In this document: piece by piece, positions 46,356 to 57,320 of the stretch
How the letters are laid out: each line of letters begins with the position of its first letter
Position numbering within the stretch: the first letter of the stretch is position 1
Assembly (NCBI GenBank): GCA_947628435.1
Contig: CANQZW010000001.1
Span: 76,013-134,916 of the forward strand
Source: an uncultured Bacilli bacterium
GTDB lineage: Bacteria; Bacillota_I; Bacilli_A; RF39; UBA660
Reading direction: 5' to 3'
DNA length: 58,904 bases
The notes under the pieces: model-generated
Told to the model about the DNA's origin: nothing
Database searches by the model: none
The model's input: only the letters and a program-made list of their open reading frames with translations
Translations under genes and position numbers: made by a program

Positions 46356-46847
46356 TTATTTTAATATTTTTTTAACAAAAACTTTTGCGGACTCTTCTAA
46401 TTTTTCTAAAGTATCATTTTCAATAATATAATCATAATCATAATTTTCTACATTTTTATCTGATAAGTTAGATTTTATTAATTCATAATTATTCCTTTTT
46501 ATTAATAATGTTTCAGCATTAAATTCTAAAACAATTCTTTTAATTTCTTTTGGTTCTCTTATATGAATAAACATAATATCTGAATTATTATTATAAAATT
46601 CAGAAATAGCCTTTAAAATGCTATTATATGGCAGATCATTATAATTAGTTGCAAGAGCTTTTAAATCAGATAAAAATTTTCTATCTTTTTCTGTTTTTCC
46701 ACCATCCCAACCCATTAATTTAGCAATCTGTTTTATTTTATCAATGGAAGAAAAGTTAAAAACGGTACAATATTTTGAACAATAAGTAACAAAAGTATCC
46801 TTACCACTACCACCAGTTCCATTAATTACAATTATTTTTTTACTCAT
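46356..46847 (-). CDS. P-loop (deoxy)nucleotide/nucleoside kinase-like protein
   Basis: KIIVINGTGGSGKDTFVTYC Walker A; MFIHIREPKEIKRI. Confidence 0.8.
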   Translation of the reverse strand: MSKKIIVINGTGGSGKDTFVTYCSKYCTVFNFSSIDKIKQIAKLMGWDGGKTEKDRKFLSDLKALATNYNDLPYNSILKAISEFYNNNSDIMFIHIREPKEIKRIVLEFNAETLLIKRNNYELIKSNLSDKNVENYDYDYIIENDTLEKLEESAKVFVKKILK

Positions 46848-46927
46848 ATATACCTCCAATTATCTTATGCAATAATTATATCATATAATGTAAAAATATG
46901 ATATAATTAGCGTTAAGGAGGTATTAA

Positions 46928-47350
46928 ATGTTAAAGGAATTTAAAGAGTTTATATCAAAAGGAAACGTAGTTGATTTAGCTGTTGGTGTTATTGTTGGTA
47001 GTGCATTTGGAAAAATAGTATCTTCACTTGTTAATGATATACTAATGCCTGTTATTGGAGTTATTATTGGTGGGGTTGATTTTAGCGATTTATCAATTAA
47101 AGTTGGTGGTGCAAAAATAGCATACGGAATGTTTATTCAAAACATTATTGACTTTTTAATAATAGCTTTTTGTGTGTTCTTATTTGTTAAAACAGTTAAT
47201 AAATTATCAAACATGACACATAAAAAAGAAGAAGAAAAAGAACAAATAGTAACAGAAACAGAATTAGATGTTTTAAAAGAGATAAGAGAAGAATTAAAAA
47301 AGAAAACAAAAACTACTAAAAAAACAGTTTCAAAAAAGAAAAAAGATTAA
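46928..47350 (+). CDS. mscL: Large-conductance mechanosensitive channel MscL
   Basis: [44 protein letters not shown]. Confidence 0.98.
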   Translation: MLKEFKEFISKGNVVDLAVGVIVGSAFGKIVSSLVNDILMPVIGVIIGGVDFSDLSIKVGGAKIAYGMFIQNIIDFLIIAFCVFLFVKTVNKLSNMTHKKEEEKEQIVTETELDVLKEIREELKKKTKTTKKTVSKKKKD

Positions 47351-47371
47351 GCAAAAAAATATGAACATTTT

Positions 47372-47398
47372 AAAAGGTGTACGTTTTGTACACCTTTT
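47372..47398. terminator. Intrinsic terminator between mscL and convergent thioredoxin-like gene
   Basis: aaaaggtgtacgttttgtacacctttt. Confidence 0.85.
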
Positions 47399-47417
47399 TA
47401 TTTATATATGTAAATGA

Positions 47418-48122
47418 TTAGCAACCTTTATCATGTTCAGCATCACAAGCATCATCATTTACTTTTGTTACTATTTCATCAAAAATTATTTTTAAAGTAT
47501 TTTGTTGTTCTTTAGTTAATTTATCGTATGGTGTTTGACCTTCTGGTAAATCTACCGTATCAGCATGATATCCTACAATTTTTCCATCTTTAACACCTAT
47601 TACTAAAGGTACATATATTCTTTTTTCTCCTGTTTTAACATTATCTACCTCATATTCATCTAAAATAGAATCTAAGGATTTAAGCATTTGATAATACTGT
47701 TTTGTACCCTTTTTTGTTTGGGTTAAAGTACCATCCACTAATTCATATAAGTCCCTTTGATCAGTCATGTTTAAATATAATATTTTATCAATATTAACGT
47801 ATTGTAAAACATTAATTGCATTACGACACCAAGGACAATTAGGAAATCCTAAATATATTAATCCCGTACCATTATTTAAAGTATCAACTACTTCTTTTGC
47901 AGATGCATACACAAAAGGATTATCACTATTTAACTTAACTTCTGGATAAGTATTTCCAGAAGAAGTTTTTTTATTATTTAATGCTTCATATTCTTTTTTA
48001 AATTTAATAGCGTCAGTATCTTTAACTTGTTTTTTATCTTTTAATCCAAAATATAATATAATACCTAAAACTAATATAGTTAATAAAAGTATAATAATTA
48101 ATTTTATTTTATTTTTTTTCAT
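47418..48122 (-). CDS. Membrane-anchored thioredoxin-like protein
   Basis: N-terminal TM; LIYLGFPNCPWCRNAINVLQYVN CxxC motif. Confidence 0.85.
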   Translation of the reverse strand: MKKNKIKLIIILLLTILVLGIILYFGLKDKKQVKDTDAIKFKKEYEALNNKKTSSGNTYPEVKLNSDNPFVYASAKEVVDTLNNGTGLIYLGFPNCPWCRNAINVLQYVNIDKILYLNMTDQRDLYELVDGTLTQTKKGTKQYYQMLKSLDSILDEYEVDNVKTGEKRIYVPLVIGVKDGKIVGYHADTVDLPEGQTPYDKLTKEQQNTLKIIFDEIVTKVNDDACDAEHDKGC

Positions 48123-48179
48123 CTTACCACTTCTTTCCTTTTTTATTATACCATAAATATTAAATATTTAAAATAAAGA

Positions 48180-48746
48180 CTATTTAAATATGTAAAATCC
48201 AAATATAAAACCACATATTGCTCCTATTATATGACCTATGTGTGATACGTTATCATCTTTTTTAAAAATACCAGAAATAATTTCATTTATAACATAAAAA
48301 ATACAAATTAGAATTAAAGTAATTGGTATTTTATCTGCTGTAATATTAACAAATGACGAAAGAATAATTAACATAAAAACTATGCCACTTGCTCCTAATA
48401 TTGATTTGTTCTTACTAAATAAAGAGTTTAATATACCAGTTACTAACGCTGTTATTAGTATCATGATAATTAAATTTATACTTCCATACTTTTCCTCTAT
48501 CATTGGTCCAATTAATAATATATATAAAAAATTATTCATAAAATGAGACCAATTTGCATGACCAAATATATGGGTTACTAATCTTACGTACGTAACAGGG
48601 TTAGATAAATTACTTCTGTATGAAGAAAATAATAATTTATTACTTTTTCCTTTTGTAAAGTAATTAATAATAAGTACAAATAATGATATAAAAAAGAAAG
48701 ATAATATAACAACTGAGTTATAACTAAAATAATTTACTAACTTCAC
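48180..48746 (-). CDS. Rhomboid-family intramembrane serine protease
   Basis: FGHANWSHFMNNFLYILLIGPMIEEKYGS, GASGIVFMLI, SHIGHIIGAICGFIFGF. Confidence 0.88.
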   Translation of the reverse strand: MKLVNYFSYNSVVILSFFFISLFVLIINYFTKGKSNKLLFSSYRSNLSNPVTYVRLVTHIFGHANWSHFMNNFLYILLIGPMIEEKYGSINLIIMILITALVTGILNSLFSKNKSILGASGIVFMLIILSSFVNITADKIPITLILICIFYVINEIISGIFKKDDNVSHIGHIIGAICGFIFGFYIFK

Positions 48747-48779
48747 TTATCTCACCTTCTTCTTATTAACGTATTTAAT

Positions 48780-49889
48780 TTACAAATACCATAGTTTTTT
48801 ACCATTTTTTCTTACCTCTTTAATTATTCCGCCACCTAAACATATTTCATTACAATAAAACACGCAAGCTTGACCTGGGGTTACTGATTTTACTCCTTGT
48901 GGAAACTTAACCAAAATTTCATTATTTTCTAACCACTCTAATTTTACATCAACATCCTTTTGTCTATATCTAAATTTAGCGGTGCATTTGGTAAGTTTCT
49001 TATAATAAGTCCAGTTAATTTGATCCACTAAGCAAGAGTCCGTAATTAAGTATTTATTATCATCTCCAGTTGCAATATATAATACATTTTTATTTAAATC
49101 TTTTCCTACAACAAACATTCTATCTTTAGTACCACCAATGTTAAGCCCTCTTCTTTGACCTATTGTATAATGCATAAGACCAATGTGCTTTCCTACTTTT
49201 TTATTTGTTTTAATGTCAATTACATCACCAGGCATATTTGGTAAGTAATTTTTTAAAAAATTAGAGAAATTTCTTTCACCAATAAAACAAATTCCAGTTG
49301 AGTCTTTTTTATCATAGGTTACCAATCCATATTCTTGAGCAATTTTTCTAACGTCTTTTTTTAACATATCCCCAATTGGAAATAATACGTTTTTTAATTG
49401 TTTTTTAGATACTTGCGACAAAAAATATGATTGATCTTTGTTATCATCTTTCGCCCTTAATAATTGTCCGTTTTTTATTCTGCAATAATGACCTGTCGCG
49501 ATAAAATCGGCTCCTAGTTTTTCAGCTTCTTTTATAAACTGATCGAATTTAATATATTTATTGCACATTATATCTGGATTAGGAGTTCTACCTTTTTTAA
49601 GTTCATCTAAAAAATAGGTAAATACATAATCCCAGTATTCTTTTATAAAATCTTTTCGATAAAGTGGTATTCCTAGTTTATCACATACTTTTTTAGCGTC
49701 ATTATAATCGACTTCTTGTGGGCATATTCCTTCTTTGGTTGTTGGAGCACCATTTACCTCACCATCCGCAAACGAATCCCAATTACGCATGAAAAGACCT
49801 ACTACTTCATATCCTTGTTTTTGTAATATTATTGCAGCAACTGAGGAATCAACACCCCCACTCATTCCAATTACAACCTTTTTTTTCAT
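48780..49889 (-). CDS. mnmA: tRNA 2-thiouridine(34) synthase MnmA
   Basis: VVIGMSGGVDSSVAAIILQKQGYEVVGLFMRNWD, TGHYCRI, DSTGICFIGER, TIGQRRGLNIGG. Confidence 0.97.
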   Translation of the reverse strand: MKKKVVIGMSGGVDSSVAAIILQKQGYEVVGLFMRNWDSFADGEVNGAPTTKEGICPQEVDYNDAKKVCDKLGIPLYRKDFIKEYWDYVFTYFLDELKKGRTPNPDIMCNKYIKFDQFIKEAEKLGADFIATGHYCRIKNGQLLRAKDDNKDQSYFLSQVSKKQLKNVLFPIGDMLKKDVRKIAQEYGLVTYDKKDSTGICFIGERNFSNFLKNYLPNMPGDVIDIKTNKKVGKHIGLMHYTIGQRRGLNIGGTKDRMFVVGKDLNKNVLYIATGDDNKYLITDSCLVDQINWTYYKKLTKCTAKFRYRQKDVDVKLEWLENNEILVKFPQGVKSVTPGQACVFYCNEICLGGGIIKEVRKNGKKLWYL

Positions 49890-49981
49890 AAATAACACTT
49901 CCATTTTTTGTATATAATCATAGAACTCATAATAATTATTTAATAAAACGTATAAATAAATCTATTTATTCTTACTTAATT

Positions 49982-50461
49982 TTATAATATTGAAGAAATA
50001 ATTTTTATAACCTCATTTATTACTAACTGTTTATTTTTTAATCTGGTATTTTTAACGGCTAATACCTCTTTATTATAGTATTTATTATTTTCTTTATCAT
50101 AAACACTAATAAAAATTATGTTATTTTTTCCATACGGATTTGCATCGTCCTTTTTATTTAACTTTCCAGTAACACCAATTCCATAAGTAGAATTAGTAAA
50201 ATAAGAAATCATTTTACTCATTTCATCAGCGGTATTTTTACTATAAACCGTATATTTATCTATAATTTCCTTACTAACTCCCATTTTTATCTTAAACTCA
50301 TTTGAGTATGTAACCGCACTAAACTTAAGTACTTTAGATGCTCCTTCGACATTTGTTATGGCATTAGAAATAGCACCACCAGTACATGATTCCATAGTCG
50401 AAATGGTTTTATTACTTTTTATTAATTTTTCTACTAATTTTTTAACATTCATCTTTATCAT
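49982..50461 (-). CDS. CinA C-terminal-domain nicotinamide-nucleotide amidase-like protein
   Basis: ISTMESCTGGAISNAITNVEGASKVLKFSAVTYSNEFK, YGIGVTGKLNKKDDANPYG. Confidence 0.88.
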   Translation of the reverse strand: MIKMNVKKLVEKLIKSNKTISTMESCTGGAISNAITNVEGASKVLKFSAVTYSNEFKIKMGVSKEIIDKYTVYSKNTADEMSKMISYFTNSTYGIGVTGKLNKKDDANPYGKNNIIFISVYDKENNKYYNKEVLAVKNTRLKNKQLVINEVIKIISSIL

Positions 50462-50470
50462 TCTTTCAAT

Positions 50471-50833
50471 CTAATTATAAGTTTTACTTTTTCTATTTGA
50501 ATATATTATTGTTAAAAGAAAAACAACAATCATCATTATAATTGGCAAAATACATTTAAAATAATTAATTTCCGTATAATTAACTGAATACGTTGCTATT
50601 AAAAAGTTAACTACACCAATAAAAGTTTTTTGCCATTTAGTTAATTTAACTTTAAAATGACTTAAAATATTATCTAAGTACGTAAAAAATAAAAAACTTA
50701 ATAATATTAGCATCACACCTAAAATAATAAAATAAGGTCCTTTAAAAGTAAATGATTCAATTCCCATACAAAACAAAAATAAAAACATTGTATTTTGAAG
50801 AATTTTTTTTATGAAAATTAATACTTTTTTCAT
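50471..50833 (-). CDS. Hypothetical membrane protein (120 aa)
   Basis: Multiple hydrophobic segments; no family recognised. Confidence 0.6.
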   Translation of the reverse strand: MKKVLIFIKKILQNTMFLFLFCMGIESFTFKGPYFIILGVMLILLSFLFFTYLDNILSHFKVKLTKWQKTFIGVVNFLIATYSVNYTEINYFKCILPIIMMIVVFLLTIIYSNRKSKTYN

Positions 50834-50846
50834 TATAAACCTCTAT

Positions 50847-51623
50847 TTATTTTAATATTACTCCTTTTATATTACTATCTAATGCATTAACAAAGTTTTC
50901 TGCATTTATATAAGAACCAGTCTCACCATAATGAATAGGCACTGCATATTTTGGTTTAATTTCATTTACTGCTTCTGATGCTTGTTTATCACTCATCGTA
51001 TATGTTCCACCTACTGGAATAAATATTACATCACACTTAACGTTTTTTAACTCATCAGTTAAATCACTATCACCAACCACATAATACTTAACATTATCTA
51101 TTAAAACATTATATCCAACCCAATTATATGATTTTTTATGATATGATTTATCAACGTTATAAGATGGTATTGTATCAAACTTTATATCATCTATTACATA
51201 CGTTTTACTTGGATAAACAACGGTAATGTTATCTTTTTTAATTCCTAATGATAATACTTTATTTTCTAAATCATTAGTTATAATAAATTTAGTATCATCA
51301 TTCATTACTTTTTTGATATCATTTTGTGAATAATGATCATAATGTGAATGCGTAATAAATATATAATCAGCATCATTTACTTGATCGTTTATTTTAAATG
51401 GATCAAAGTATATTACTTTTCCATTTTTTTGCATCCTTATTGAAGCATGATAATTAAGTGTTATCCCGTCCATTATTATCTCCTTAAATTTAGTTGTTAC
51501 AACTTTTTTCTCATTTGTTTTATTATTTGATTTTTTTTCTTCTTTATTAAAATTCTTATTAATAAACAAAAAGCCTACCAAGAAGATTATTACTATAATT
51601 GGTACTAAAAATATCTTTTTCAT
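50847..51623 (-). CDS. MBL-fold metal-dependent hydrolase (UlaG-like), membrane anchored
   Basis: YIFITHSHYDHYSQNDIKKV, VGDSDLTDELKNVKCDVIFIPVGGTYTM, AVPIHYGETGS. Confidence 0.9.
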   Translation of the reverse strand: MKKIFLVPIIVIIFLVGFLFINKNFNKEEKKSNNKTNEKKVVTTKFKEIIMDGITLNYHASIRMQKNGKVIYFDPFKINDQVNDADYIFITHSHYDHYSQNDIKKVMNDDTKFIITNDLENKVLSLGIKKDNITVVYPSKTYVIDDIKFDTIPSYNVDKSYHKKSYNWVGYNVLIDNVKYYVVGDSDLTDELKNVKCDVIFIPVGGTYTMSDKQASEAVNEIKPKYAVPIHYGETGSYINAENFVNALDSNIKGVILK

Positions 51624-51625
51624 AA

Positions 51626-52120
51626 TTAGTTACCTTTTTCTTGATATCTTTTTTTACAAGTTTCAATTAATTTTAATGCTTCTTGTTTATTATGATATCC
51701 ACCTACTTTAACCTCTATTTTTTGAAGTGTTTTATAATTTTCAAAAAAGTTCTTTATCTCATCTAATATAAATGGTGATAAATCTTCTAATTGATTTATT
51801 TCGTTATATCTTGGATCAACATCTACTACTGATATTAATTTATAATCTTCAAATCCATTATCTATTGCCTCTAAATATCCAATTACTCTAGCAGGAACAA
51901 CACAACCTGGATATGTTGGTTCTGTTCCTATTACCAATATATCAAGAGGATCACCATCTAAAGCTAGAGTGTTTTCTAAAAAGCCATACTCTGCTGGATA
52001 ACCCATTGCAGAATATAAAACCCTATCTAACTTTATCTTTCCAGTGTCATGATCTACCTCGTATTTATTTCTAGATCTAAAAGGTATTTCTACTATTGCG
52101 TTTACAACATCATCTTTCAT
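51626..52120 (-). CDS. ppa: Inorganic pyrophosphatase (family I)
   Basis: VVNAIVEIPFRSRNKYEVDHDTGKIKLDRVLYSAMGYPAEYGFLENTLALDGDPLDILV. Confidence 0.97.
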   Translation of the reverse strand: MKDDVVNAIVEIPFRSRNKYEVDHDTGKIKLDRVLYSAMGYPAEYGFLENTLALDGDPLDILVIGTEPTYPGCVVPARVIGYLEAIDNGFEDYKLISVVDVDPRYNEINQLEDLSPFILDEIKNFFENYKTLQKIEVKVGGYHNKQEALKLIETCKKRYQEKGN

Positions 52121-52177
52121 AATATTATCTCCTTTACCATAATAATTATAGCACAAAAAAGATTAGAAGAAAATCTT

Positions 52178-53587
52178 CTAATCAATATATACCTCATCAC
52201 CATCTTTAAATTCTACGTTTTTGTTATATGCGTTTTCTTCATCATCATCATAGTTATATTCTTTATCTTGGCTTTCTTTTATTTTTTGCATTGACTCGCT
52301 ACTTAACTTTATCGTTAAATTAATATCATTTAATTTACCATAATCATGAAACTTTCTTTTTCTTAAATCACTTATTATAAGATTATAACCATCTTTAAAT
52401 GAATATTTACTGTTTTCTTTTTTCTTATATTCTAAATCATCATTAAATTCATAATCTTTATTAAAATCATAATACGTGACGGTTGCAAGAATATTATCTT
52501 GCATACTATCATCTATTTTATAATAACAAGATGTATGATAAATACTATTACAAGTAAGTTTGGTATCTTCCGTGTATTTTTCTTCCTTTTTCTTAACTAT
52601 TTTCTTATACTCATTTGGTGCTCCATCAACATACGTTGTATTAATTATTTCATAAAATGACAAACCAATTCCAATAACAAATAATATTACCGTTGTAATT
52701 ATGCTTCCTAATAATAATTTCGAGTTTAACTTTATATTAAATATAAATCTAAACAATATATCTAAAAAAATATAATTTAAACTTACGTAAGTTAACCCAC
52801 ACATAAATATCCCAACGTAAGGAACACCTTGTAAAAGCAAAATAAAACCAATTATTAGAAATGAAAATGATAATAATAAACTAAATACGGCTGGTATTAT
52901 TATAAATATTAAGCTAACCTTTATTATGGTTATTACTATTTTTCCAAAAGATCCTTGTTTTTCACTTTCGTTTTTACCATTTTTTTCTTTTACGATTATT
53001 TTTTTATTTTCTTTAACAGAAGTAGAACTTACTAAATCCTCGTTAAAATATCTTTTTTTAACGAAATTTACTATTCCAACGATTGATAAAATTAAATAAA
53101 TTATTTCTATCATGTATTTCCATATAATAGCAAGTAAAGAGCCAAATGGAGATATTAGTTTTTCTAAAAATAAGCAACCGATTTTTTGAATTATTGTAAC
53201 TGGTAATTTTAAAATAGCAATAAAGAAAATTAATAAAATAAATTCGACAATAAATCTAATAACATCTTTTTTTGATTTTTTTGAAATTTGTTTAACGAAG
53301 TCTTTAACAAAGCATACCATACCTTCTATAAAATCTTCAAATGCATTTTTTTCTTTTATTTCTTTTTCATAATCTTTATTTATCTTATAAGCAGATAAAA
53401 TTTCCTTTACCAATTCATCGAAATCTCCAAAATCTTTTATTGCTTCTTCTTCGGTTTTACCAGATGAAATTTTTTCATTAATATGTCCTTCATATTCTTC
53501 AATTATATCCTCGATTTCATCTTCATTTAGTATTTTAAGTTTTTTTCTTAACTTGTCTAAAAAAGTTTTTTTATTCATTATGCTCAC
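52178..53587 (-). CDS. HAAS/DUF1700-type membrane protein
   Basis: N-terminal FLDKLRKKLKILNEDEIEDIIEEYEGHINEKISSGKTEEEAIKDFGDFDELVKEIL followed by TM segments; paired with PadR regulator. Confidence 0.88.
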   Translation of the reverse strand: MSIMNKKTFLDKLRKKLKILNEDEIEDIIEEYEGHINEKISSGKTEEEAIKDFGDFDELVKEILSAYKINKDYEKEIKEKNAFEDFIEGMVCFVKDFVKQISKKSKKDVIRFIVEFILLIFFIAILKLPVTIIQKIGCLFLEKLISPFGSLLAIIWKYMIEIIYLILSIVGIVNFVKKRYFNEDLVSSTSVKENKKIIVKEKNGKNESEKQGSFGKIVITIIKVSLIFIIIPAVFSLLLSFSFLIIGFILLLQGVPYVGIFMCGLTYVSLNYIFLDILFRFIFNIKLNSKLLLGSIITTVILFVIGIGLSFYEIINTTYVDGAPNEYKKIVKKKEEKYTEDTKLTCNSIYHTSCYYKIDDSMQDNILATVTYYDFNKDYEFNDDLEYKKKENSKYSFKDGYNLIISDLRKRKFHDYGKLNDINLTIKLSSESMQKIKESQDKEYNYDDDEENAYNKNVEFKDGDEVYID

Positions 53588-53924
53588 ACTCCTTTATAAA
53601 TTTACTAACGTTTTCATTAAATTTAATCCACTCACCTAATAATTTATCTTTTCTTTCTTTTCCTAATACCGTTAAATGATAATACTTTCTAGGAGGTCCT
53701 TCGGTTGATTCTTTTAAATAAGTTTCAAAATAATTTTCGTTGGTAAGTCTTTTTAAAATAGGATATATAGTTCCCTCATTAACATCAACTATTTTAGATA
53801 CTTCTTCAACTAATTCATACCCATACTTATCTTCATTTTCAACCATAAGCATTACCAGTAATTCTAAAACCCCTTTTTTAAATTGAGTATTAATAATAAT
53901 CACCTCTTGCTCTAATAATAACAC
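53571..53924 (-). CDS. PadR-family transcriptional regulator
   Basis: QFKKGVLELLVMLMVENEDKYGYELVEEVSKIVDVNEGTIYPILKRLTNENYFETY. Confidence 0.93.
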   Translation of the reverse strand: MLLLEQEVIIINTQFKKGVLELLVMLMVENEDKYGYELVEEVSKIVDVNEGTIYPILKRLTNENYFETYLKESTEGPPRKYYHLTVLGKERKDKLLGEWIKFNENVSKFIKECEHNE

Positions 53925-53985
53925 CTAGTACTATGCATTGTCAAGTACTAAATTATGCAAAATAAAAACAGTAAATATTAATTTA

Positions 53986-55017
53986 CTATTTTTTTATTTT
54001 TTTTAAAGTAATAATATCAAGTATTTGCTTTTTTAATTCATCAGCATCTTTATAAATAGCAGGACAAGATGCACTAACGGTATTACCTCCACCGTTATTT
54101 AAAATATACATAATATTATTTATTCCAATTTTATCTACTACCTTACCTCTTGCACTAACATCATAACTTCCATCTTTTGTTTTTGCTGCAACTATTGCGG
54201 CATCACACCTATAATTTAATGCGTAATCAGCCGCTTTAGCTATTTCTTCCTTAGTAAAAACTCCATCATCACAAACTGATATAAACACCGTTATATTAAC
54301 AGGAAAAGCTTTATCAACTAATAAATGAACTTTTCTATCACTTTCAAAGTCAAGAGCAAAATAATCATCTACCCTTAACTGATCCGCACCCTTATTGATA
54401 AGACCTGCTACTGCTTCTAAAGTACTAACAAATTTATTTTTATTAAGTTTATTAGTATCAAGATATATGCCTGCTAACAAAAACGTATAATAAAAAGTAT
54501 CACTTGAAGTAATGTTATACTGCTTAAGTAAATAATACATTATTTCACTACAACTTGAAACATTTGTCAAAATTAGTTTATTTTTTGTTTTTATCGTATT
54601 ATCATCCTCAGTATGATGGTCAACTACTATGATATCTTTAAATTGCTTATACTTACCATCTAATGCAGTTTTAAATGTTTTATTAACATCAACAGTTATT
54701 AAAAGATCATTTTGTGTTTTACTATTTTCGTAATCATCAACTGATATAATAATAAATTTTTCTTTAATCTTATCTATCATTTCTTTTACTTCATCTGATA
54801 AATCATCTTCAGAATCATTTATTATTATGTATGGAGCTTTTTTATGTCTTTTGCATATTAAAGCCATTGCTCCTAAAGATGCTATTGCATCAAAATCTAA
54901 TTTTTCATGCGCAATTAAAAACACTTGATTAGATTTTTTAATATTTTCAGTTAAATTAGTTTTAAACTCATTTATTGTTTGTTTTAATACATCTTCTTGT
55001 TTTTCATTTGATTTCAT
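53986..55017 (-). CDS. DHH-family phosphoesterase (NrnA-like)
   Basis: LIAHEKLDFDAIASLGAMALI, IIVVDHHTEDDN, NNGGGNTVSASC. Confidence 0.9.
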   Translation of the reverse strand: MKSNEKQEDVLKQTINEFKTNLTENIKKSNQVFLIAHEKLDFDAIASLGAMALICKRHKKAPYIIINDSEDDLSDEVKEMIDKIKEKFIIISVDDYENSKTQNDLLITVDVNKTFKTALDGKYKQFKDIIVVDHHTEDDNTIKTKNKLILTNVSSCSEIMYYLLKQYNITSSDTFYYTFLLAGIYLDTNKLNKNKFVSTLEAVAGLINKGADQLRVDDYFALDFESDRKVHLLVDKAFPVNITVFISVCDDGVFTKEEIAKAADYALNYRCDAAIVAAKTKDGSYDVSARGKVVDKIGINNIMYILNNGGGNTVSASCPAIYKDADELKKQILDIITLKKIKK

Positions 55018-55082
55018 AATATTCCTCGTAGCAATTATAATACTACATTTCTAAAAAAAGTCAAACAATCAAACTAATTTTA

Positions 55083-57242
55083 TTAAACATTTTTAATCAA
55101 ACTTAAAGCAACTTTTTCTTTATCTTCAAATATTTGTTCAACATAACAATCAACTATATCACCTACGCTTAATACATCAGACGGATGTTTTATGTAATCT
55201 TTTGATATTTTAGATATATGTACTAATCCATCATTATGAAGACCAACATCAATAAAAGCTCCAAAGTCTACTACGTTTCTAACGGTACCTTGTAATTTCA
55301 TACCAACTTTTAAATCTTTAATATTTAAAACATCACTTTTTAATATTGGCTGTGGATATTCATCTCTTGGATCTCGATTTGGTTTTTTTAAACAATTTAT
55401 TACATCTTCTAACGTATAAATATCAGTATCCAATTTAGTTAAATAATCTTTCGCAGATATTTTATTTAAACATTTAATTAAACCATCAGTTCCAACATCA
55501 CTTAAATCAAAATTAAGCTCCTTAAGTAATTTTAAGGCAATTTGATAACTTTCTGGGTGAATACTTGTTTGATCAAGTACATTATTACCTTCTGTTATTC
55601 TTAAAAAACCAATTGATTGTTCATATACTTTATCACTTAAAATTTTATTTTTCTTTATTTCTTCTCTAGAATTTATCCTACCATGTTTTTGTCTATAATC
55701 TATTATTTTTTCTATGTTATTTTTCTTTATTCCAGATACATACTTTAGTAGTGATGCAGATGCCGTATTTACGTTAACTCCAACACTATTAACTGCTTTT
55801 GATACGATAAAATCTAAACTTTCGGATAATTTTTTTTGAGAAACATCATGTTGGTATAAACCAACGCCAATTCCTTCTGGTGGAACCTTAACAAGTTCAG
55901 AAAGAGGATCTTGTAATCTTCTTCCTATTGATACCGCACTTCTTTTTTCAACTGCTAAATCTGGAAATTCTTCAATTGCTACCTTACTTGCACTATAAAT
56001 TGATGCACCAGCCTCAGATACTATAACATATTTACAATCTAAATTGTTTTCCTTAATTAGATCAGCACAAAAACGTTCTGACTGTCTTGATGCAGTACCA
56101 TTACCTATTGCAATTACATCAACGTTATATTTTTTTATTAAAGAGATAACCTCTAATTTATACTTATTAATAACTTGCTCTGATATATCTTTTAAAAATG
56201 GTTTTATAACGGTAGAATCTAAGTATTTACCAGTTTTATCAATAACCGCTAATTTACATCCATTAACATATCCAGGATCAAATGCTAAAACAGTTTTTTC
56301 TTTCATTGGAGGAGTAAGTAGTAAACTTTCTAAGTTTTTACTAAAATTTTCGATTGCAACATCTTGAGCCTTATCAGTTAAATCACTTCTTATTTCTCTT
56401 TGAATAGATGGAAAAATAAGCCTTTTATAACTATCTTCTATTGCATCCTTTATTAATTGTGCACAAAAACTTTTATCATTTTTAATGTTTTTACTTTCTA
56501 AATATTCTTTTATTTTGGAATCATCAGCATCTATTTTAACAGATATTACTCCTTGATTTTCTGCTCTGTTTATAGCAAGTATTCGATGTGGCTTAATTTT
56601 AACTAATGGTTCACTGTAATCATAATACATCTCATATGTTTTTTTATCATCTAAGCCGTCTTTTTTTATATTAGTTTTTAAAATACCATACTTATATATG
56701 TTACTTCTAATATACTTTCTAAAAAACGCATTATCACTAATCCACTCTGCAATAATGTATTTAGCACCTTGTATTGCGGTATCAGCATCTTTAACAAAAT
56801 CATTTAAAAACCCATTTGAAATAGTTTTAAAATTTCCATTTAAAGGACACGACATAATTATTTTAGCAAGTGGTTCAAGACCATTTTTAATAGCTTCTGT
56901 TGCCTTGGTTTTTTTCTTTTCCTTATATGGCCTATATAAATCTTCTACTTCTACTAATTTATTAGCAGACATTATTTGATTTTTTAAATCATCAGTTAAA
57001 AGTCCTTTTTCATCAATTAATCTTATGACATCTTCTTTTCTTTTAAGTAAGTTTACTTGATAATCATATGCATCTTTTATTACTTTTATTTGTTCTTCAT
57101 TTAAGTTATTTGTTTTTTCTTTTCTATACCTTGCAATAAAAGGTATAGTATTACCCTCATTTAACATTTCAAGAGTTACTTCAACTTGTTTTTTTGTTAT
57201 TTTTAACTCATTACTTATATCATTAATAATTTGTTCATTCAT
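55083..57242 (-). CDS. tex: Tex-family RNA-binding S1 protein
   Basis: NTIPFIARYRKEKTNNLNEEQI, AFDPGYVNGCKLAVID, VEKRSAVSIGRRLQDPLSELVKVPPEGIGVGLYQHDV, C-terminal S1 domain. Confidence 0.97.
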   Translation of the reverse strand: MNEQIINDISNELKITKKQVEVTLEMLNEGNTIPFIARYRKEKTNNLNEEQIKVIKDAYDYQVNLLKRKEDVIRLIDEKGLLTDDLKNQIMSANKLVEVEDLYRPYKEKKKTKATEAIKNGLEPLAKIIMSCPLNGNFKTISNGFLNDFVKDADTAIQGAKYIIAEWISDNAFFRKYIRSNIYKYGILKTNIKKDGLDDKKTYEMYYDYSEPLVKIKPHRILAINRAENQGVISVKIDADDSKIKEYLESKNIKNDKSFCAQLIKDAIEDSYKRLIFPSIQREIRSDLTDKAQDVAIENFSKNLESLLLTPPMKEKTVLAFDPGYVNGCKLAVIDKTGKYLDSTVIKPFLKDISEQVINKYKLEVISLIKKYNVDVIAIGNGTASRQSERFCADLIKENNLDCKYVIVSEAGASIYSASKVAIEEFPDLAVEKRSAVSIGRRLQDPLSELVKVPPEGIGVGLYQHDVSQKKLSESLDFIVSKAVNSVGVNVNTASASLLKYVSGIKKNNIEKIIDYRQKHGRINSREEIKKNKILSDKVYEQSIGFLRITEGNNVLDQTSIHPESYQIALKLLKELNFDLSDVGTDGLIKCLNKISAKDYLTKLDTDIYTLEDVINCLKKPNRDPRDEYPQPILKSDVLNIKDLKVGMKLQGTVRNVVDFGAFIDVGLHNDGLVHISKISKDYIKHPSDVLSVGDIVDCYVEQIFEDKEKVALSLIKNV

Positions 57243-57320
57243 CTTTCTAACCTCCCAATGATGTACCTTATAATTATACCAAAATAATAAAAAAAGAGGT
57301 AATTAAAACCTCTTTTAGTA

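Noticed and set aside
52178-53924. Novel regulator/membrane protein pair
   Set aside because: PadR plus HAAS/DUF1700 membrane protein is a common, well-known Firmicute arrangement
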